A stretch of 64,000 nt of DNA from Patella vulgata (Eukaryota > Mollusca > Gastropoda > Patellidae), in the NCBI RefSeq assembly GCF_932274485.2, contig NC_065881.2:82090702-82154701 (forward strand), in the 5' to 3' direction. A program made the translations under genes and the position numbers. The notes beneath the pieces were generated by a model that did no database searches, was not told the origin of the DNA, and saw only the letters and a list, made by a program, of their open reading frames with translations. Of the stretch, positions 32,340-44,258 are shown piece after piece (positions within the stretch are counted from its first letter, which is position 1; the number at the start of each line of letters is the position of its first letter).

Positions 32340-33418
32340 TCAAAGTATTGCTTTCCACTCGTTACTATTGACACAAATAGTATAGTAACAGGTGTTTGAA
32401 TAATTTCATCTGACTTTTACATTTTAATACTTTATAAATTTTGATAAAAAAATTGACGAATATCATACCCTATATTATTAATGCAGTGCTTAATGGGTAA
32501 CCAGTGTAAAGAAGCTAAAATGTCATTTAAAGTGCGAGAGAAAAAGAAGAATTACCCTAGGGAAGCTGGAGCGGGAATAAAACAGGACCAATGTACACAC
32601 GTACATAACAAAGGTCATCGATAGATGTGGATTCAGGGGCAGATATTGTGCAACAATGTTGACAAGTCAGGATATGGACGTCATAGTCTTAATAATGGGT
32701 CTAGATCCAATTATTTATTGGGTGTGAACCAATATTAGGGCGAGACAAGAAATGTGCCCAAATCACAAGTGACAATAGCTATATGAAACCCAAAGATATA
32801 CATTAACAGTCAACCTGTACATGAAGACTTTCATTGAAAATATTTTATTCTGAAACCATTATTTCATAATGGTCCCAATAGACATGCTTTAATCAGTTTT
32901 CATTGTGTCTCTTGATAGTCTTTATGCAATTAGCTCTTGCATATATAATTTGTTGCATCATTCTTGTCTAGGGCCTATTTCAACGTGCCTGGCACGAATG
33001 TGCCTCTGGATAAAAAATCCAGCTTTGAAAAATTGCTACATGTAGCCTTGTGAATCTGGCAAGGTTGTATGGGGAAACATAGCTATCATTATGATCATCG
33101 ACCACTTTCGATTTCTGTTTCAAAAGTTTTATATTGTTGACGTATTCCCACATCACCTAAAGCACGAAAATTACATAGCAGAACATCATCAGGTGCGGAT
33201 GACAGTGAAGGTTCGTTTGCGTATGGATGGACTTTGGACTGTTAATGATACTGACACACGGTTATAAAGATAAATATGTTAATTCTGTTATATTTTGTTT
33301 ATAAAAGTGTAAGCGTGATATCGTGTTATCGAAAGTCAAATTCAGGAAATTTTCTCGGAAGCCCAAGACACCAGAAACCGTCCTTCGTCAATAAAACCTT
33401 AATATAGGCTCTGTTTTT

Positions 33419-33729
33419 GTTAGCAGAAACAGAGAATATTGAAAGTTTCAGTAGAAGTAATATTGATTTTTTGTTTGATTGTTTGTTTGGTAAATTGGTC
33501 AGCTAGAAAGACTCGTCACAAAAAATGTAAAACTTTTTACCGGAGATATATTACTATCTGGTTCTTGTAAAATAAACATGTAAATTATTAATGGATACAC
33601 AGAATCCCAGAGTTATCTTACTTACTGAGGGCAGGGGTATCGATTAGAACGGTAATTTACGTAGATAACTCCATCACATCGCGAGTGGCGTTTGTGTATC
33701 ATTTACTCGGGAATATCTAATTGGTTAAC
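33419..33729 (+). promoter_or_regulatory. 5' flank of the second lectin-gene copy
   Basis: This is the counterpart of 597-882, carrying about 25 extra bases around 33440-33475 (a TTGTTTGATTGTTTGTTTGG stretch) and scattered substitutions. It sits directly upstream of the duplicated first exon and begins at the same GTTAGCAGAAACAG block. Confidence 0.45.
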
Positions 33730-34054
33730 ATGGCGAAGAAAGGGTTCATCTTTAATATACTTTATTGTGTAATCCTGTTATACTGGATGTCAAGTTTATC
33801 AAACAGTTTAAACACCAATGGTTATGATATAAAATATAGTTTGATCAAATCAGATAAAAACGCTACGGGATCATTTAAAACGTATAATGTTGATGGGCGA
33901 ATATTTTGTAATCTTGAATGTGAATATGAATCAAGGTGCGTGGCATTTACGTTCAACAAAAACAGAAGAGAATGTCAACTTTTTGATATAAATCTAAATG
34001 AAACAGAGACATGGGACGATGATGATGGAAATGAAGTTTTTATAGTGATAGCGG
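33730..34054 (+). CDS. First exon of a second PAN/F-type lectin gene copy (partial gene)
   Basis: This is a 325-nt exon, the same length, phase and donor (GG|GTAAGG) as exon 1 at 883-1207. It encodes the same signal peptide and PAN/apple-like module with only about eight residue differences, for example K to G near the start and VNINE to LNLNE-like changes in the tail. The open frame is intact. Similarity continues into the start of intron 1 (CTATAATCTAAGACTATG at about 34121 and 1244). No lectin exon is seen between here and the window end; the rest may lie beyond 64 kb behind an intron enlarged by transposons, or the copy may be partial. Confidence 0.75.
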
Positions 34055-34349
34055 GTAAGGCTATATGTAATGATCTGTTTTATTGTTTTTGTTAAGACTG
34101 TTTTTATATATTAAACAAGCTATTCTATAATCTAAGACTATGCGTAATGATCTGATGTATTGCATTATTTTGTCATTATTATTATACGATTTGCTCTCCC
34201 TTTCTTTAATTAGTGTTTCTAGAACTGGTTTTGTTAGATGTTGACATATAGATATATTACTCTGTCACATCAAGGTTTGTTTCTTGTATTATTTGACAAA
34301 AACTCTTGTTGTAAAACCATTTTGATCATTTTTCTTTTGGAATGTTAAT

Positions 34350-35590
34350 ATATATCTTGCTGTCTTTTATGTATTTTTGCAGTATTTCAAATATGTTAGA
34401 ATTGGTATTGTCTGGAAGAGCACGGTTGCCATTGTAACATATTGTTTAAGGTGGTGTAGATTATTTTTGAGAATTGTTCTTGGGGCAGAGTATGCTGGAC
34501 ATATGACAAATAAAAAGTTATTATCTTCATCTGCAGAATTACACCTAGGGCACACTTCTGTTTCACTAATAAAATGGTAGAATAAGTGATTATTTAAGTT
34601 ACTAGCTCTATTTCTTAAATGGCAATGGATAATATTCTTTTTCCTATTTCCAGTATTATAATATAGTAGTGGTCTAATTACAGGATACACACGCGAAAGG
34701 CCCAATTTAAATGTACTTAACGTTTGTGAGGTTTTAGTATTTTCAGGTAAGTTGTTCCAAAGTTTAATCGTGCAGGGAAAGAAACTATTAGAATATGAAC
34801 TGATTTTACAAAATGGTAGACTGAGGATCAAATTTTCATTACGAAGGTTATAATTTGATACTGACGGTTCTAATTTTTTAAAGGCTTCAGACAGAGATAA
34901 GTGGGACTTAGGTTATTCTTTATTTTATATAAATAAATTAATTTGTGTTTTATTCTGCGATTAGACAGTGATTAACAGCCAAGCTCTTTGTGTAAATTGT
35001 TTTTAGATGAATGTCTTCTAATGTCAGTTATTATTCTACCTGCTTCAGTGTGAACACTTTCTAATAGATCAGAATCCTTCTTTGAACAGTTATCCCATAC
35101 AATATCGGCATATTCTAAAATCGGGCGAATAAAAGCAAGATATATTTTATTAAGTGAAATTCTATTAATTTGATATTTCAGTATACGCAAAATATTTAGT
35201 CGACCACAAGCTTTCTGGTATATATTTGAAATGTGTTTTGATCATAATGCATTAGACTGAAATGTTAATCCCGAATGACAATGAGTAGTTACGTTTTCAA
35301 CTTTTGTATTTTCAAAAATAACGTCTGGATGGATTGTAGTTTTTCTAATAAAAATAATATTTTTAGTTTTATTGGGGTTAAAAGTTACACACCATTGTTT
35401 AGCACACGATGAGATACTATTCAGATCTTCAGTTATAGAGTTCGCGCCACTTAGAGGATCATTATGAATAATTGTAAAAAGTGAAGTATCATCGGCGAAT
35501 AGTCATATTATTATGTTGTTAGTAATATTATCGGAGATATCTTTGCATTTTGCATACAGATAGTCCATTGGCCAATCACGCTATTTTACC
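34350..35590 (-). pseudogene. 5'-truncated non-LTR retrotransposon (LINE) reverse transcriptase remnant
   Basis: On the minus strand the sequence encodes RT motif C as FADDTSLFTI (about 35480-35510), then NPNKTKNI, then the thumb region IYLAFIRPILEYADIVWDNC with LLESVHTEAGRIITDIRRHS and ELGC. A stop follows where the family has a Trp, then SLSNRRIKHKLIYLYKI continues and the frame shifts. It resumes at about 34831 with SFFPCTIKLWNNLPE, the conserved C-terminus of CR1/jockey-like LINEs. The N-terminal half (endonuclease and RT fingers) is absent, as usual for 5'-truncated insertions. At least two frame breaks make it inactive. It lies in what would be intron 1 of the second lectin-gene copy. 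Confidence 0.75.
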
Positions 35591-37439
35591 GAGATTTCGT
35601 CTAAAAGTTTGGATGCAGCTATGGCGGGTGTGGCGCCAGGCAGGGTAAGCTTACTCTTCCGGACACCTGTTGACACTGTTTGTCGTGTATTTTGTACACG
35701 GTGAACAGTCCATTTGCTGATTACACTATTTTGCCTATACCGTTTTTTAGGACTTCGAATTTTGTCTAATGGTTTGGATTGTTCGTACTTGGTTTTATTT
35801 TATTTCTACCACTGGGTGGGTTACTCTGCTGGTGGATATTTATGTCCCCGAGGTAACCTGAAACCCAGTAGCTTTACAGTAACATGTTAAGTACAAACAA
35901 CCAAAATATACGGTTGGGAGGCAGTTTCAGGTTAAAAAAAACTGCTACGATACCCCTAAGGGCACGGAGGTTGTCGGTGATATATCCCAAGATACTAGTA
36001 ATAGTATGGGAGATATTCTTCGTTCAGGTGCCTGTAATGTTTTAAATTCCTCGGATACTTCCTTAATCTCAACCCAACAGTGTTCTGTCAAACTAACTGA
36101 TATTTTGCATTTTTCACCAGATCAATATAATTTTTATATTTCTATATGTATGTCTAATAATTGTAAAACATGTCCTATTTTGAATAGTAATAATATTTTT
36201 ACAAGTTCTTTAACTAATAAAACATATTTTACACGTGGGTTTGAGAAACTAAATTGTAAAACCTCCAATATTATCTACGGTATAGAATGTACACTCTGTG
36301 GACTGGTTTATGTTGGCGAAACTAAAGGACCTTTACATTTACGCATTAACGGTCATCGTCACAATATTAATAAGGGTAGTAACCAGATTCTTTATAGACA
36401 TTTTAACCAACCTGGCCACACTCTATACCATCAATGAGAGTGTCTATAGAGAAAATTTACCACCATACCAACAGCCCTACTTTGAGTACGCTCTTTCGCA
36501 GAAGACAAGAGGAATATTCGATACGTACATTAGGTACTGCCACCCCTTACGGGTGCAATGACAATATAGCTAGTATTGGAAATATCTCTAGCCCTGGGTG
36601 TAGCAGTGTTACCGTAATGTCATGACGTTATTCCCAAAGTTTCTTCGTCGAAAACACAGTCATGGACATTGTCGCTACACGCTATTTCACTTGATGCCCA
36701 TTTGGAAATTATCCAAGAACCACTAGGACCACACCATATCCATACTAAATTATATTCTATTCCACTTACTATTTTTAAATTTTTGGATTCAAATTGTACT
36801 GATAACGCATCCACTCAATACAGGGTTGTATTCGTTGTTCTTGACATTTCCCACCGTCGTTTGAACATTGCGACTGAGTCTGATGTGTCTAACACCACAA
36901 ACAGTTCATTTCTAAAACTGAAATTTGCTAATAAAGGCATTGATGCTATCGGGTTAAGCCAAATATTACACCATAAGCAAGTCACAGCACACATCCCTCC
37001 TTACTTCAAAACTGTTTCTGTTCCTAGGATTTCTTATACTATAAACCCATTGCATCCAAAATATTTACAGAAACGCATTATCTAACATCAGTGCAAAAGA
37101 ATTATATGATAACTCTCTACCCTGTTCTTGTTCTACGTCGTCCTTCCTTTACCAACCAGCTGGACATGTGGTCACTGGTGATTTGAACATAGTCCAGTAT
37201 AATAAGCTACGTGAGATTTTGTCTAAAGGACCCAAGAGGGAGGATGTTACCTCTGATACTCTCTCAGATTGGACTAAGTCTATCAGTCGTTTACTTAAAC
37301 GATAAACTAACTTGCAACGAATGTTAGTTGACACTAGGCCTAAATCTATTTTCAATGATGTTAGCATTGTTGAAAATTTCAACGCCTTACACGACAAGTA
37401 TGTCTTTGTTCCGGCTGACAAAGCGTCCAATAACATAGT
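35590..37439 (+). mobile_element. Naiad-type Penelope-like element, left part
   Basis: A GIY-YIG nuclease lies upstream of the RT region, the permuted order of Naiad elements. The frame at 36006-36437 has a Cys motif (NNCKTCPIL) and then IIYGIECTLCGLVYVGETKG and RINGHRHNI. It shifts frame near 36430 and continues with RRRQEEYSIRTLGTATPYGC. The linker to the RT follows at 36669-37085 (GIDAIGLSQILHHKQVTAHI, PPYFKTVSVP). The N-terminal RT region lies at about 37160-37439 (PAGHVVTGDLNIVQYNKLRE, LHDKYVFVPADKASNNI). Several frame breaks show it is inactive. It is cut at 37439 by the BEL/Pao insertion and continues at 44745. Confidence 0.75.
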
Positions 37440-37925
37440 TGTTATGTTCAAAATCGGTAAATGAGAGTCTGGATGTTCGAGTGTGTCTGAGTGGAAGCGC
37501 GTGTTGCTAGGTGATTGACTATTATAGGATGTGAAAGCAGACGCATGGTGACCGGTGAGCCAAGCCCTCGTGTGTGTGTGTAATGGGGGTTTTGATATCG
37601 TTTTTCACGATGAATTTGATGTTGACACTCAACTTTCCTTTATTATAACGGTGAATTGTGAACTCAATATATATTCTGTGTGAATGAATATGTATGGTGA
37701 ATCTTTTATAAGGTGAATTTAGACCTTTTACTTGGTCATTTGTGTGATGTGATCAAACCGTGAACTGTACTTTTCTCTGAACATTTTCCTGTTTTGTATG
37801 ACATTTATTTAGTTTATAATATACTATAGTTGGAAATAATATTGGTTTGTTATTGTTGATGTCGAATCACCAGTGATACAGCAAAACTACGCCCTTAACA
37901 CGACCCACGGCTCACCAGTACTATA
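37440..37925 (+). repeat. BEL/Pao 5' LTR (486 bp)
   Basis: It begins TGTTATGTTCAAAATCGG and ends CACCAGTACTATA. It is identical by eye to 44259-44744. Confidence 0.9.
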
Positions 37926-38014
37926 TTAGGTGAAAAACGTCAAAATCTGGTCATTTTGTAAACACGTGATCATGAAGTTAGCAAGCGTGAAGCGGTGACA
38001 CTTATCTTATTGTT

Positions 38015-39193
38015 ATGTACTTTCGTACTGCAGCAACTTTTTGTTTTCTACTTTTGTGTATGATATATGGTGAAAGTATTGACTATGATAAATTAACTTT
38101 GAAAATGTCAACACGTGATAGTGATCCTCCACCAGTTTTGGAACCGGTGATAAATATTGTGAATGTGAATGAAAATGATACTCCTCCAGTGTTGCAGAGT
38201 GAAGTAAACAACACTGAATCGACAGTTACCAATACAGAGCCACACGGGGCCGGTGCGGGTGACAATACAGAGCCACACGGGGCCGGTGCAAATGACCATG
38301 AACATTCTATTATAAACATTACCCCAAGTGAAGATAATTATCAATCAGTTGCCAATTTTGTGCATCCGCGAGATGACATTAGACCCCAAGATAGCATTTC
38401 TAATGTACCTAGTAATAGACCAAAATCAACAACGTCTTCAACTCTCCGATTAATGAACATAAAAAGACAATTAGAGTTAAAATATCAATTAGAAGTATTT
38501 CAAGAACAAAACAAAATCGAAGAAGAGAAGTTGACATTAGAAAGAATACGGAAAGAAGAGCAACTGAAATTAGAAAGAATACAGAAAGAAGAGCAACTGA
38601 AATTAGAAAGAATACAGAAAGAAGAAAAGATGAGATTAGACAGAAAACAGAAAGAAATCGCACTTAAAGCAAAATTGAAAGCTGCTACAGATTTAGTTGA
38701 AATACAGAGTGCCGGTAGATGTAAATCTAGTGCAAAATCATCCGTGATCCCTGAACGTTCTGTGACACATAATAAACACAAAGAAAATGTTGATAAACCC
38801 TCAGCTGTAACAAATACATCCAACTTACCACAACCTGATCATACACCTACAAATATTACCATGGAATCGGTGTTGAATAAATTAATTGACAATCAAAGGG
38901 ATCAAGCCTTACCCTTACATGAAATCAAACCATTTGATGGCTTAGATGTTATGACATACAGAACTTTCATTAAAAACTTTGAATTAATAGTGGAAAGGAA
39001 CACTGAAGACAGTGCACGACGCCTAGAATACTTGTTGAAATACACACGCGGTGATGCGCATGAAATTATCAAGAACTGTCCTTTAATTGATCCGCCTTCA
39101 CATGCATATAAAAGAGCCAAAGCATTGTTAGAAAGAGACTTTGGAAATTTACCACTGAAAGTTGGCCTAAAATCGCGTCTGGCGATCGTGTAG
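38015..39193 (+). CDS. BEL/Pao gag-like open frame
   Basis: The frame has 392 codons. The first ~23 residues are hydrophobic (FCFLLLCMIYG), followed by a low-complexity acidic stretch with TEPHGAGAGDN and TEPHGAGANDH in tandem. Next comes a charged coiled coil of about 90 residues with EEQLKLERIQK repeats. The C-terminal part (about residues 290-392, EIKPFDGLDVMTYRTFIKNF and RLEYLLKYTRGDA) resembles the DUF1759/gag capsid region of BEL/Pao elements. A start at the second Met (MSTRDSDPPP, 38105-38107) is equally possible. The nucleic-acid-binding zinc knuckles lie in the following frame. Confidence 0.8.
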   Translation: MYFRTAATFCFLLLCMIYGESIDYDKLTLKMSTRDSDPPPVLEPVINIVNVNENDTPPVLQSEVNNTESTVTNTEPHGAGAGDNTEPHGAGANDHEHSIINITPSEDNYQSVANFVHPRDDIRPQDSISNVPSNRPKSTTSSTLRLMNIKRQLELKYQLEVFQEQNKIEEEKLTLERIRKEEQLKLERIQKEEQLKLERIQKEEKMRLDRKQKEIALKAKLKAATDLVEIQSAGRCKSSAKSSVIPERSVTHNKHKENVDKPSAVTNTSNLPQPDHTPTNITMESVLNKLIDNQRDQALPLHEIKPFDGLDVMTYRTFIKNFELIVERNTEDSARRLEYLLKYTRGDAHEIIKNCPLIDPPSHAYKRAKALLERDFGNLPLKVGLKSRLAIV

Positions 39194-39216
39194 CTTTAAG
39201 AAAATTCTCAATATTT

Positions 39217-42200
39217 TTGATAAACTGTACTAATTCAAAAATTAACAATAGCGATATGAACTCCATGGATGGATTTGAATTCCTTCATATATTAGCATCA
39301 AAATTGCCAACCGCTTTACAGCAAGCTTGGATAAATAAAGTCGGTGATATTCGTGATAAAGAAGTAAGATCTCCTAAGCTCATGGACTTTGAAAATTTCG
39401 TCAGTCATATATCTCGCAATGAAAACGATCCACGAATAACAGGCCTAGGTTATCAACAGAAATCCTATCAGAATAAACAGAATAGTATGAACCCATCACA
39501 TTCAAAAAGAGCCTACGCAAGTGGACTGCATCCAGTGAACTCCAGTAGTAACAGTACCTCACGTGAACCAATCAACAGAGCTTCAATACACCCATGTTTA
39601 TATTGTGGTAATAACACAAACCATTCCATATTAGTATGTCGTAAATTTGGTAGTTTAAGTCCACACCAGAAATCAGATGTGGTGAAGAAATCCGGTTTGT
39701 GCTTCTCATGTTTAAACCCAGGACATATGAAACCAAATTGCCCTAATCCCCAGTGGTCAAAGTGTATGAACTGTTCTAGGTCACACCCAACAATAATGCA
39801 TGACCCCACCCGTGATTCTTTTCAAAGTAACAATAGAAGTGATGTTTGTGATAAAGCAGAAAATAAACCAAAAATTACCTCCGGTTGTGTTGAAATAATA
39901 GGAAACGAACCATTAATGGCAGTGATTCCAGTTAAAATCAAAACTACATTGAACAGTTATCCGATTACAACATTAGCATTTGTAGATAATGGTTGCAGTG
40001 CTGTGTTTATTAGTAAAGTGTTTTTCGATGCACTTCGTGTTAGAACCAAAACAACTAAAGTTTTATTAAAAACATTAAATTTAGAACAGTGGACAGATAC
40101 AGAAATGGTGTTAGATAATTTGATTATTGGTGGTGTGAACAACAATGATTATATAGAATTACCGCAGTCTTACGTTAGAACATCAATGCCAGTGAACAAG
40201 TCAGATGCTCCAAGTCAGCAAGACATAAACAAGTATAAACATTTGCGTCATGTACAGGTGTCTGAATTGAGTGGAGAATTTTGCATTCCAGAAGTAACAT
40301 TAATGATTGGTAGTAATATGCCCGCAGCTACAATGCCTCTCGAAGTTGCGATTGGTGATATCGGAGAACCGTATGCGATTAAATCTCCTCTCGGTTGGTT
40401 ATTATATGGACTCCCAGGAAAATTAAGTAATGTAAACAGTTTCAGTGTTAACTTTTGTCAACTTGACTCGCGATTAGAAAAACAAGTCAAGTCTTATTTT
40501 GATTTAGAATTTGCTGAGCGCCTTAATGATGATCAAGTGAATTATTCCATTGAAGATAAACAATTTATAGATATTATGGATAAATCTGCAAAACTTGTAG
40601 ATGGACATTATGAATTAGAATTACCATTAAGAAATAAAAATGTAAATGTACCTAATAACAAATTACAAGCTGAAATGTATGCTGAAAAACTTAAGAAAAA
40701 ATTGTTAGTAAATGATAAGCTTCATTGTGAATATACTAAGTTTATGAATGATTTAGAATCCAAAAATTATTGTGAACATGTTCCTATTTATGATATTAAT
40801 GGTTTAGATAAACGATTATGGTATATTCCCCATCACTCTGTCAAACACCCTAAAAAACCTGATAAAGTAAGAATAGTCTTTAATTGTCCAATTGTATATG
40901 ATAATTTCTCTTTAAACAACCACTTGTTACAAGGTCCAGACCTAACTAATAGACTTTTAAGTGTATTGATACGTTGGCGACAAGAATTATTTGCAGTCAT
41001 GGCCGACATAGAATCCATGTTCTACCAAGTTAGGGTAGCTAAATCTGATTGTGACATGTTACGTTATTTATGGTGGCCAAAGGGAGATTTGACAAAACCC
41101 TTATGTGAATATAGGATGCTTGTACACGTTTTTGGTGCGACCAGTTCCCCTGCATGTGCAAATTATGCTTTAAAGAAAGTAGCATTAGATAATCAAAATG
41201 ATTATAATCCTTTTGTCATTGATAGTATACTTAATGATTTTTATGTAGATGATTTTCTAAAGTCAGTTAGTGATGAAATTATAGGTATTTCACTTATTCG
41301 TGATGTTTGTGAACTCTTATCTAAAGGTGGTTTTAGATTAACTAAATGGATAAGTAATAGTCGTAAATTGTTAAATTGTATTCCTGAGCAAGATCGTATT
41401 GAAGAAGTGAGAGATTTAGATTTATGTAATGATTTACCTGTTAAAAGAGCATTAGGTGTGCAGTGGTGTGTGGAAAGTGATATGATTGAATTTAAGGTTG
41501 AAATTTTAAGTTCATTAGCAACTAGACGTAATATTTTGTCTGTAATGAGTTCTATTTTCGATCCTTTTGGTATTGCCTCCCCATTTATTTTAAAGGCTAA
41601 AATTATATTGCAAAACTTATGTCGTGCAAAATTAACATGGGATGAACCCATTCCTTCTGAATGGAATATTAAGTGGTGTGAATGGCTTAGTCAATTAAGT
41701 AATTTAGAACAATTAAGAATACAAAGGTGTCTTAAGCCTTATAATTTTGGCAACATTGTAAATACTCAATTACACCATTTTGCTGATGCAAGTCAGGACG
41801 GTTATGGTACAGTGACATATATACGATTCTTAAATGACAGTGGTAGTGTGCATACCGCTTTTGTGTTAGCTAGATCGCGTGTGGCACCCTTAAAGCCCCA
41901 CACTATTGTGAAGTTAGAGCTTTCTGCAGCAACTTCTCTTGTAAGAATAAATACTATGTTGAATCGTGAATTCTCAATTCCAATAGACCGTGAAATATTT
42001 TGGACTGACAGTCAAACAGTGCTGAAATATGTAAACAATAATACGTCGCGATATCCAGTATTTGTGAGTAACAGAATCGCTGTTATACGTGATGGATCCA
42101 ATGTTAGTGATTGGAGATACGTTCCGTCTAAAATGAACCCTGCAGATTATTGTTCAAGAGGACTTGGTGCAACTGAACTCTCAAGTAAAAGGTGGCTTGA

Positions 42201-43827
42201 AGCACCAGAGTTTCTACATAATCCTGAAACAGAGTGGCCTGAAAATTACAATGTAAATAATGAGACTTGTGACAATGAAATCAAGGTGAACAGTGTGAAA
42301 TGTGAAAATGACTGTGTGACTCAGTTATTTCAGAAGTACTCTGATTGGGTTAAACTAAAACGTTGCGTGTCGTGGTGGATGCGCTTAAAGGCGATTCTTA
42401 AACTTAAAGCAAAGAAACAGTCAATACCCGATGATTTGTGTAAACATTCCTTATCTCATGAAGAAATTGTCAATTCAGAAAGTGTAATTTTAAGATATGT
42501 TCAAAACTCATGTTATTCAAAGGAAATAGATGTCCTTAAGAACGACAGCAGTGAGAAGTGTGTGACATCGAATAGTGATATTTCAAGTTTAGATCCCATA
42601 TTAAAGGACAATCTTTTACGCGTCGGTGGTCGATTACGAAATAGTAATATTCCTTATAATGCTAAGCACCAAATAATATTACCCAAAAATTGTCATATTT
42701 CGTGGTTAATTGTGAAACATATTCACAAAGTTGTAGGACATCAAGGTATGAATCATACTGTATCAGAACTTAGACAAAAATTTTGGATAATAAAAGCTGG
42801 ACTTCTAGTGAAAAACTTTATTAGAAATTGTGTGACATGTCGAAAATCTAATTCCCGTGTATGTGAACAGAAAATGGCAGACATTCCAGTGTCAAGACTT
42901 ATTCCGGATGAGAAACCATTTAGTAGAGTGGGCATAGATTATTTTGGCCCGTTTTGTGTAAAAGTAGGTCGTTCGGTGAGGAAGAAATATGGTGTAATAT
43001 TCACCTGTCTCGCTTCTCGTGCAATACATATAGAGGTGGCAGACACGTTGGACACTGATTCGTGTGTAAGTGCAATTCGCCGATTTATTGCTCGACGAGG
43101 TTATCCAGTTGAAATATTTTCTGATAATGGGACCAATCTTATCGCTGCAAACAAAGAATTGAAATCTTCATTACAACAGTTAGATCAAAATGTGTTAAAT
43201 CATTTCTCTGCTAGATATAGTTTCAAATGGAACTTTAACCCTCCTGCCGCATCCCATTTTGGTGGCATATGGGAAAGACAAATTCGTACCATAAGAAAGA
43301 TTTTACAAGCTATTTTATGTGATCAGTATTTAAAAACGTGTCAAAGTGAAGAACATTTGCGAACTTTCATGTGTGAAGTAGAGGCTATAATTAACAGTCG
43401 TCCACTTACCAAAACTTCAGACAATCCTAATGATTTAGATGTAATTACCCCAAATTCCATATTATTGTATGATAATAATGTATTATTTCCCATAGGTACT
43501 TTTAGGGACAGAGATCTTTATGCTAAAAGACGGTGGCGACAGGTACAATACCTGTCAGACTTGTTCTGGAAACGTTGGACTAAAGAATATTTACCCTCCC
43601 TTCAGAAACGCCAAAAATGGTTAAAACCCCTTAAGAATATTGCAATAGGTGATATTGTCTTAGTTGTCGATAGTATGTCGCCAAGAGCTTCTTGGACTAT
43701 GGGTAAAGTAGTTGAAACTTATCCAAATAAGCTTGGATTGGTAAGAAGTGTCAAATTGAAAACAGAGACTGTTTTTTTAGTAAGACCAATTGATAAGTTG
43801 TGTCTCTTGTTAGAACAAGAAAATTAG
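39217..43827 (+). CDS. BEL/Pao pol open frame: zinc knuckles, protease, RT, RNase H, integrase
   Basis: The frame has 1,536 codons. In order it carries Cys/His knuckles (CLYCGNNTNHSILVC, CFSCLNPGHMKPNC; about 126-190) and a retropepsin-like domain (about 250). The reverse transcriptase has VMADIESMFYQVRV (about 594) and YVDDFLKS (about 676). RNase H has HHFADASQDGYG (about 853) and FWTDSQTVLKYV. The integrase has an H2C2 zinc finger (HKVVGHQGMNH..CVTCRK; about 1170) and a DDE core (VGIDYFGPF, FSDNGTN, GIWERQIRTIRK; about 1238-1360). A DUF5641-like tail follows (RRWRQVQYLSDLFWKRW). Domain order and size are typical of BEL/Pao. It is treated here as a transposon relic; no internal break was recognised. 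Confidence 0.92.
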   Translation: MINCTNSKINNSDMNSMDGFEFLHILASKLPTALQQAWINKVGDIRDKEVRSPKLMDFENFVSHISRNENDPRITGLGYQQKSYQNKQNSMNPSHSKRAYASGLHPVNSSSNSTSREPINRASIHPCLYCGNNTNHSILVCRKFGSLSPHQKSDVVKKSGLCFSCLNPGHMKPNCPNPQWSKCMNCSRSHPTIMHDPTRDSFQSNNRSDVCDKAENKPKITSGCVEIIGNEPLMAVIPVKIKTTLNSYPITTLAFVDNGCSAVFISKVFFDALRVRTKTTKVLLKTLNLEQWTDTEMVLDNLIIGGVNNNDYIELPQSYVRTSMPVNKSDAPSQQDINKYKHLRHVQVSELSGEFCIPEVTLMIGSNMPAATMPLEVAIGDIGEPYAIKSPLGWLLYGLPGKLSNVNSFSVNFCQLDSRLEKQVKSYFDLEFAERLNDDQVNYSIEDKQFIDIMDKSAKLVDGHYELELPLRNKNVNVPNNKLQAEMYAEKLKKKLLVNDKLHCEYTKFMNDLESKNYCEHVPIYDINGLDKRLWYIPHHSVKHPKKPDKVRIVFNCPIVYDNFSLNNHLLQGPDLTNRLLSVLIRWRQELFAVMADIESMFYQVRVAKSDCDMLRYLWWPKGDLTKPLCEYRMLVHVFGATSSPACANYALKKVALDNQNDYNPFVIDSILNDFYVDDFLKSVSDEIIGISLIRDVCELLSKGGFRLTKWISNSRKLLNCIPEQDRIEEVRDLDLCNDLPVKRALGVQWCVESDMIEFKVEILSSLATRRNILSVMSSIFDPFGIASPFILKAKIILQNLCRAKLTWDEPIPSEWNIKWCEWLSQLSNLEQLRIQRCLKPYNFGNIVNTQLHHFADASQDGYGTVTYIRFLNDSGSVHTAFVLARSRVAPLKPHTIVKLELSAATSLVRINTMLNREFSIPIDREIFWTDSQTVLKYVNNNTSRYPVFVSNRIAVIRDGSNVSDWRYVPSKMNPADYCSRGLGATELSSKRWLEAPEFLHNPETEWPENYNVNNETCDNEIKVNSVKCENDCVTQLFQKYSDWVKLKRCVSWWMRLKAILKLKAKKQSIPDDLCKHSLSHEEIVNSESVILRYVQNSCYSKEIDVLKNDSSEKCVTSNSDISSLDPILKDNLLRVGGRLRNSNIPYNAKHQIILPKNCHISWLIVKHIHKVVGHQGMNHTVSELRQKFWIIKAGLLVKNFIRNCVTCRKSNSRVCEQKMADIPVSRLIPDEKPFSRVGIDYFGPFCVKVGRSVRKKYGVIFTCLASRAIHIEVADTLDTDSCVSAIRRFIARRGYPVEIFSDNGTNLIAANKELKSSLQQLDQNVLNHFSARYSFKWNFNPPAASHFGGIWERQIRTIRKILQAILCDQYLKTCQSEEHLRTFMCEVEAIINSRPLTKTSDNPNDLDVITPNSILLYDNNVLFPIGTFRDRDLYAKRRWRQVQYLSDLFWKRWTKEYLPSLQKRQKWLKPLKNIAIGDIVLVVDSMSPRASWTMGKVVETYPNKLGLVRSVKLKTETVFLVRPIDKLCLLLEQEN

Positions 43828-44258
43828 TGGTGTAATTGTAATCATTACTAGTATTAGTTATATTTATACATATACATACAAGTAAATGTCTTTGGTGAAA
43901 GGTGTAATGTGGATTTGGTGACTATAACTTACATGTAATTAGAATCAGAATTTGAATTATGCTATTAGTATTTTGTAGTTTATTTAAAGGTCAAGTGTGA
44001 CAGACTTTAATATGATATATTAAAATAACTCAGTATTTGTGTGATGGTGATAAGATGTTATACATGTTCTTAAGTGTAAAATAATATCTAGTAATTATTA
44101 TTATTAACTACAGTATTCATATTTAGTGTAACATTTTGTGTTAAAGGTATTAATATTTGAATTTAGTTTTAAGTTAATAATGATGATTCATTATTTGTTT
44201 ATATTTGAACATATAAGTATTTGTATCTCATTATGTATAATTCGATAGGGGCCGGTTA

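Noticed and set aside
34141-34350. Exon 2 of the second lectin-gene copy immediately after its first exon
   Set aside because: No NLA-x-KP block or phase-1 acceptor frame is present; the sequence is AT-rich intron running into the LINE remnant.
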